Source: Rhodospirillales bacterium
GTDB lineage: Bacteria; Pseudomonadota; Alphaproteobacteria; Rhodospirillales; Casp-alpha2
Direction of reading: 5' to 3'
Assembly: GCA_016187325.1 (NCBI GenBank)
Contig: JACPJY010000074.1
Location: forward strand, 1-9,066
DNA length: 9,066 nucleotides
How positions within the stretch are numbered: the first letter of the stretch is position 1; each line of letters starts with the position of its first letter. The notes beneath the pieces were generated by a model. The model ran no database searches and was not told the origin of the DNA. It saw only the letters and a program-made list of their open reading frames with translations. Positions 6,492 through 9,066 of this stretch are shown one piece after another. Position numbers and translations under genes: made by a program.

Positions 6492-7621
6492 TTCGGTGGC
6501 CTCTTGACGTTGCCGATGCGGTTCATGCTCCAGCCATCGGCGTAGGGCTCGGGGAAGAACGCGGGATCGCCAAGGGCGTGCCAGATCAGCCGCCCGGCTT
6601 GGTCGTTGAAGCCGCCGATCGGATTCCAGGCTGCCTTCGGTTGGCCTTCGACGCCGACGGTGAGCCAGCCATTCCACGGAAAGTCCTTGAGCTTGATCGT
6701 GCGCATGAAGATCGCCGAGTCAAACCCGGCCTGCGAATCATAGGCGACGTTTTCGACTCCGTTGGAGTACTCGGCGGTGTAGTAATGACGGCGGATGCCG
6801 TATCCGGCGACGACGCGCCGGCAGTCGCTGGTCAGCAGGCTGACCAATTCACGCTCCAGGTTGATGCGTTCCTCGGGCGATGCGTGGTCGTCGCGCTTAA
6901 GGCGCGCCAGCAGCGCCTTGGCGCGCTCCTTGGCGGTGGCGTCAGCGAGCCCGTCGGCCAGCAGCAGGTAGGCGTGGAACCCTCCATGCTTCAGCCACGC
7001 TCGCCCCGACCAGCCGTTTATGTCCAGCCGGTGTGGCGCAAGCAGGCGATCGAGGCCGATCGCCGCGAGGGCAGCGTCCCAGTCGGCTGCCGCCGGCGCC
7101 GGTTGCGCCCTCAGCACGCGCCCAGCCAGCGCGCCTTGGGCCCGCATCTTCAGCCCGCCGGCATCGCCCGACGGTTGGCGGATACGGCCATTCGCGGCCT
7201 CCGCCAAATCGGCGTGATGGAAATAGTCGGCGTGGAACGGCGTCACCGGATAGGGAAGGCGACGGAACTCCCAGTCGTCGACGGCGAGGTCGGCGATCGC
7301 CCGCGCCGCGGTGGCGCAGTGCCCGGCCGCGTCCTTGGCCGAAGGCGAGGCAGGATTGATGCGCACCACTAGATAGGCGCCAAGCGTGTCGACGGCGCGT
7401 ACCGCCTTCGCCTCGACGCCCGGCGGCGGCATGGCGCCGACGTAGGCCTGGATGCGGGTCTTGGCCAGAGCCTCGGCCGCCGCCGCTGGCGCCATCGGCT
7501 CGATGCGGATTTCCTGTGGGTAGTACGACGGATAGACCGGCATCTCGTGGCCGGCGTGGACAGAAAAGACAACCGCCGCCAACGCACCTACGGTCGCGAC
7601 GATCCCTGTCAAAGACTTCAT
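6488..7621 (-). CDS. Exported protein of unknown function, coupled to the large membrane protein
   Basis: I do not recognise this 377-residue protein. Residues 1-23 form a signal peptide (KSLTGIVATVGALAAVVFSV, then HA) with a likely cut after VHA, giving a mature end of GHEMPVYPSYYPQEIRIEPM. The rest is soluble, so it should be periplasmic or membrane-peripheral. There are only two cysteines, C102 and C267, which could form a disulfide. Histidines cluster in TPFHADYFHHADLA (H130, H135, H136) and in AWLKHGGFHAYLLLADG (H212, H216), which might bind metal. The C-terminal third is rich in aromatic residues (RRHYYTAEYSNG, FPWNGWLTVG, GGFNDQAGRLIWH). The start at 7621 was chosen because GGAG lies 6 nt upstream and the signal peptide then begins the protein. 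An earlier ATG at 7711 would overlap the permease gene and bury the signal peptide. The stop overlaps the next start as ATGA, implying that the two proteins are made together and probably interact. This is inferred from position only. Confidence 0.85.
   Translation of the reverse strand: MKSLTGIVATVGALAAVVFSVHAGHEMPVYPSYYPQEIRIEPMAPAAAAEALAKTRIQAYVGAMPPPGVEAKAVRAVDTLGAYLVVRINPASPSAKDAAGHCATAARAIADLAVDDWEFRRLPYPVTPFHADYFHHADLAEAANGRIRQPSGDAGGLKMRAQGALAGRVLRAQPAPAAADWDAALAAIGLDRLLAPHRLDINGWSGRAWLKHGGFHAYLLLADGLADATAKERAKALLARLKRDDHASPEERINLERELVSLLTSDCRRVVAGYGIRRHYYTAEYSNGVENVAYDSQAGFDSAIFMRTIKLKDFPWNGWLTVGVEGQPKAAWNPIGGFNDQAGRLIWHALGDPAFFPEPYADGWSMNRIGNVKRPPK
6500..6505 (-). promoter_or_regulatory. 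Shine-Dalgarno site for the large membrane protein, inside the upstream gene
   Basis: AAGAGG on the minus strand lies 8 nt before the ATG at 6491, within the last codons of the preceding gene. Together with the ATGA overlap (6488-6491) it indicates translational coupling. It argues against the longer reading frame starting at 6677, which would add 62 arginine-rich residues in front of the signal peptide. Confidence 0.6.
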
Positions 7622-7627
7622 GGTCCG

Positions 7628-7631
7628 CTCC
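7628..7631 (-). promoter_or_regulatory. Shine-Dalgarno site fixing the start of the exported protein
   Basis: GGAG on the minus strand is 6 nt before the ATG at 7621. It supports that start over the in-frame ATGs at 7639 and 7711, neither of which places a signal peptide at the N-terminus. Confidence 0.55.
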
Positions 7632-7670
7632 AGATCCATCCCCGGATAGTAGATCAATGGCCGGACGCCG

Positions 7671-8690
7671 TCATTGCCGGCCGCCGGTGCTGGGGCGAAG
7701 ACGTGCGACAACGGCCGCCGCTGCCCCTGCGAGGCCGGTGGGGAATAGGAACATCGCCGCTATCAGAAGTACACCGAGCAACGCGTTGTGATAACCGGTC
7801 CAGCCCAGCGCTGCCTCCTCCAGGCCGACGAAAAGGACGGCACCGAGGATCGGTCCGAGAAACTGTCGCGAGCCGCCGAGCACGACGGCAAGGAGGAGCT
7901 TCGCCGAAAACAGCCAGTCCAGCTGATCGGAGGTGATCTGCCGGTTGAGCTGCCCATAAAGACTGCCCGCAAAGCCGACGAACGCCCCGGACAGAATGAA
8001 GGCGTACCAGCGGTCGCGCCGTACCCGGATGCCGACGGCGGCCGCTCTTACCTCGTTGTCCCGAAAGGCCCGCAGCGCCAGTCCGAATGGCGAGCCGTCG
8101 ATCCGCCACAACACGACGGCCGCGGCGACGAAGCCGACGACGATGATGTCGTAAAACACGGAAATAAACGCATGCGGCCCGACCTGCGCCCCGAGTAGGT
8201 TCAACCGCGGAAGGTATATGCTTCCTTCGGTGACATAATAAATCGCCCGGCCCTCGCCGCCAAACAGGTCGAACACGGTACCGTTGATGAACAGGGAATA
8301 GACAATCTGACAAAATGCCAGCGTCAGGATGGTGAAATAAATACGCGTGGCGCAAAAGCATAAAAACCCGAGGGCAATGGCCAGCAACACGGAAAAAGAC
8401 AGGCCAAAGATCAGGTAAACCTCGAACGACTGGACGGGCGTGAACCGACAGACAAAGGCGCCGGCATAGGCCGAGATGGCGAAAAACGTCGCATGCCCGA
8501 ACGACAGCAGCCCGACAGTCCCGAAAATCAGGTTTATACCCATGCAGGTGATCGCAAATACCGGCATCTCGCACAAGAGAATCAGCGAATAAGGCGCCAG
8601 CACGGACGGCATCGGCAACAACACTGCCGCCGTCGCGGCCGCCACCAGCACCATGGTCGCGAAACTCTTCGTGGTCGCCGGGCCCGTCAA
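7671..8690 (-). CDS. livM: Branched-chain amino acid-type ABC transporter permease (LivM family)
   Basis: This is an inner-membrane permease of the hydrophobic amino acid / urea / amide uptake ABC family. The 339-residue length is usual. Family features are the segment GINLIFGTVGLLSFGHATFF (51-70), the coupling-helix region PFGLALRAFRDNEVRAAAVG (201-220) just before a basic stretch RVRRDR, and LGGSRQFLGPILGAVLFVGLEE (271-292) near the end. About eight to ten hydrophobic helices can be seen. The start is read as TTG at 8690 because GGAG lies 8 nt upstream; an ATG at 8654 is the alternative. The gene follows the LivF-type ATPase by 40 nt and precedes the exported protein by 49 nt. LivH, LivG and a binding protein are not visible and may lie upstream of the window. 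The 5' two-thirds uses more A/T-ending codons than the neighbours. The substrate is unknown; members import amino acids, amides, urea or aromatic acids. Confidence 0.93.
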   Translation of the reverse strand: MTGPATTKSFATMVLVAAATAAVLLPMPSVLAPYSLILLCEMPVFAITCMGINLIFGTVGLLSFGHATFFAISAYAGAFVCRFTPVQSFEVYLIFGLSFSVLLAIALGFLCFCATRIYFTILTLAFCQIVYSLFINGTVFDLFGGEGRAIYYVTEGSIYLPRLNLLGAQVGPHAFISVFYDIIVVGFVAAAVVLWRIDGSPFGLALRAFRDNEVRAAAVGIRVRRDRWYAFILSGAFVGFAGSLYGQLNRQITSDQLDWLFSAKLLLAVVLGGSRQFLGPILGAVLFVGLEEAALGWTGYHNALLGVLLIAAMFLFPTGLAGAAAAVVARLRPSTGGRQ

Positions 8691-8698
8691 AGCGAAGG

Positions 8699-8702
8699 CT
8701 CC
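8699..8702 (-). promoter_or_regulatory. Shine-Dalgarno site supporting the TTG start of the permease
   Basis: GGAG on the minus strand is 8 nt before the TTG at 8690. It is the best purine-rich site in the 40-nt gap after the ATPase gene and decides in favour of the rare TTG start. Confidence 0.5.
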
Positions 8703-8730
8703 GTTTTCGCCGCCGGCGCCGCCACGGAAA

Positions 8731-9066
8731 TCAGCCGCGAAGCGTCCGCATCACCTCGGTGTTCTTGAGCGCCTCGCCCGGTTTGCCGTGGAAGATGATC
8801 TCGCCGCGGTCGATGGCGTAGAGCCGGTCGGCCACCGCCGAGGCCGTCACCACGTTCGATTCCGCGATCAGGATCGAGATGCCTAGCTCCTTGATCTTGT
8901 TCACAGCGTCGCGGAACCGGTTGACCACCACCGGGGCCAAGCCCTCGAACGCCTCGTCCAGCAGCAGCAGGCTCGGCAGCAGCGCCATGGCGCGAGCGAC
9001 AGCCACCATTTTCTTCTGGCCGCCGCTCAGGTTCAGCCCGCGGCGGCTGGTCAGGCTGCGGACCTC
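8731..9066 (-). CDS. livF: ABC transporter ATP-binding protein (LivF family), 5' end outside window
   Basis: The last 111 residues of a cytoplasmic ABC ATPase are present. The usual length is about 235, so roughly the N-terminal half, including Walker A, is missing. Visible here are the signature LSGGQ (window residues 13-17), Walker B LLLLDEAFEGLAP (33-45) with its catalytic Glu at 38, and the switch region ISILIAESN (63-71). The closing GEIIFHGKPGEALKNTEV is typical of the LivF branch, as is the GLAP D-loop. Two positions differ from the commonest LivF forms: DEA in place of DEP, and ESN where LivF proteins usually have EQN. Neither change hits an invariant catalytic residue visible here. 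It should energise the adjacent LivM-type permease. The order ATPase then permease differs from the frequent livHMGF order. Confidence 0.9.
   Translation of the reverse strand, partial: EVRSLTSRRGLNLSGGQKKMVAVARAMALLPSLLLLDEAFEGLAPVVVNRFRDAVNKIKELGISILIAESNVVTASAVADRLYAIDRGEIIFHGKPGEALKNTEVMRTLRG

Noticed and set aside
6492..6677. Upstream extension of the large membrane protein to the ATG at 6677
   Set aside because: It would add 62 Arg-rich residues overlapping the exported protein gene and bury the signal peptide. The ATG at 6491 has a ribosome-binding site and an ATGA overlap.
6416..7372. Plus-strand open frame of 318 codons
   Set aside because: It is antisense to the exported protein, which has a signal peptide, ribosome-binding site and coupled stop. 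No motif is seen in the antisense product.
7622..7711. Upstream extension of the exported protein to 7711
   Set aside because: It would overlap the permease gene by 41 nt and place 30 residues before the signal peptide, and the ribosome-binding site fits the start at 7621.
7654..8574. Second minus-strand frame of 306 codons inside the permease gene
   Set aside because: It overlaps the LivM-type frame almost completely and gives an Arg- and Cys-rich product without LivM motifs.

Overview
The window is GC-rich, and every gene I can support lies on the minus strand. The short helix-turn-helix protein, the HyfB-type membrane subunit and the overall base composition suggest an alphaproteobacterium. 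That assignment is inference; no rRNA or other marker gene is present.

Layout, read in the direction of transcription (high to low coordinates). The window opens inside a LivF-type ABC ATPase (8731 to beyond 9066). Next come a LivM-type ABC permease (7671-8690), an exported protein of unknown function (6488-7621) and a large multi-pass membrane protein with a six-cysteine cluster and a long periplasmic C-terminal part (3744-6491). The last gene of this set is a GMC-family flavin oxidoreductase (2100-3722). These five are closely spaced (gaps of 40 and 49 nt, a 4-nt ATGA overlap, then 21 nt), so they look like one operon that begins outside the window. The plausible theme is import of a small organic solute, some processing or redox step at the membrane, and cytosolic oxidation of an alcohol-like group by the GMC enzyme. 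The substrate cannot be read from the sequence.

A 161-nt intergenic stretch with an unusually AT-rich part (about 1935-2010) follows. It holds a candidate sigma70-type promoter with a dyad over its -10 box. It precedes a second unit: a small Xre-family regulator (1693-1938), then a HyfB-type proton-conducting membrane subunit (1599 to beyond 1, truncated by the window edge). HyfB is usually the first structural gene of a hydrogenase-4-like or formate-hydrogenlyase-like membrane complex, so the rest of that operon should lie beyond position 1.

The least understood part is the coupled pair 6488-7621 and 3744-6491. The larger protein appears to combine a roughly ten-helix membrane domain, a cytoplasmic cysteine cluster and a periplasmic region with a segment resembling family-5 solute-binding proteins. 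I saw no RNA genes, insertion sequences, CRISPR arrays or clear intrinsic terminators.
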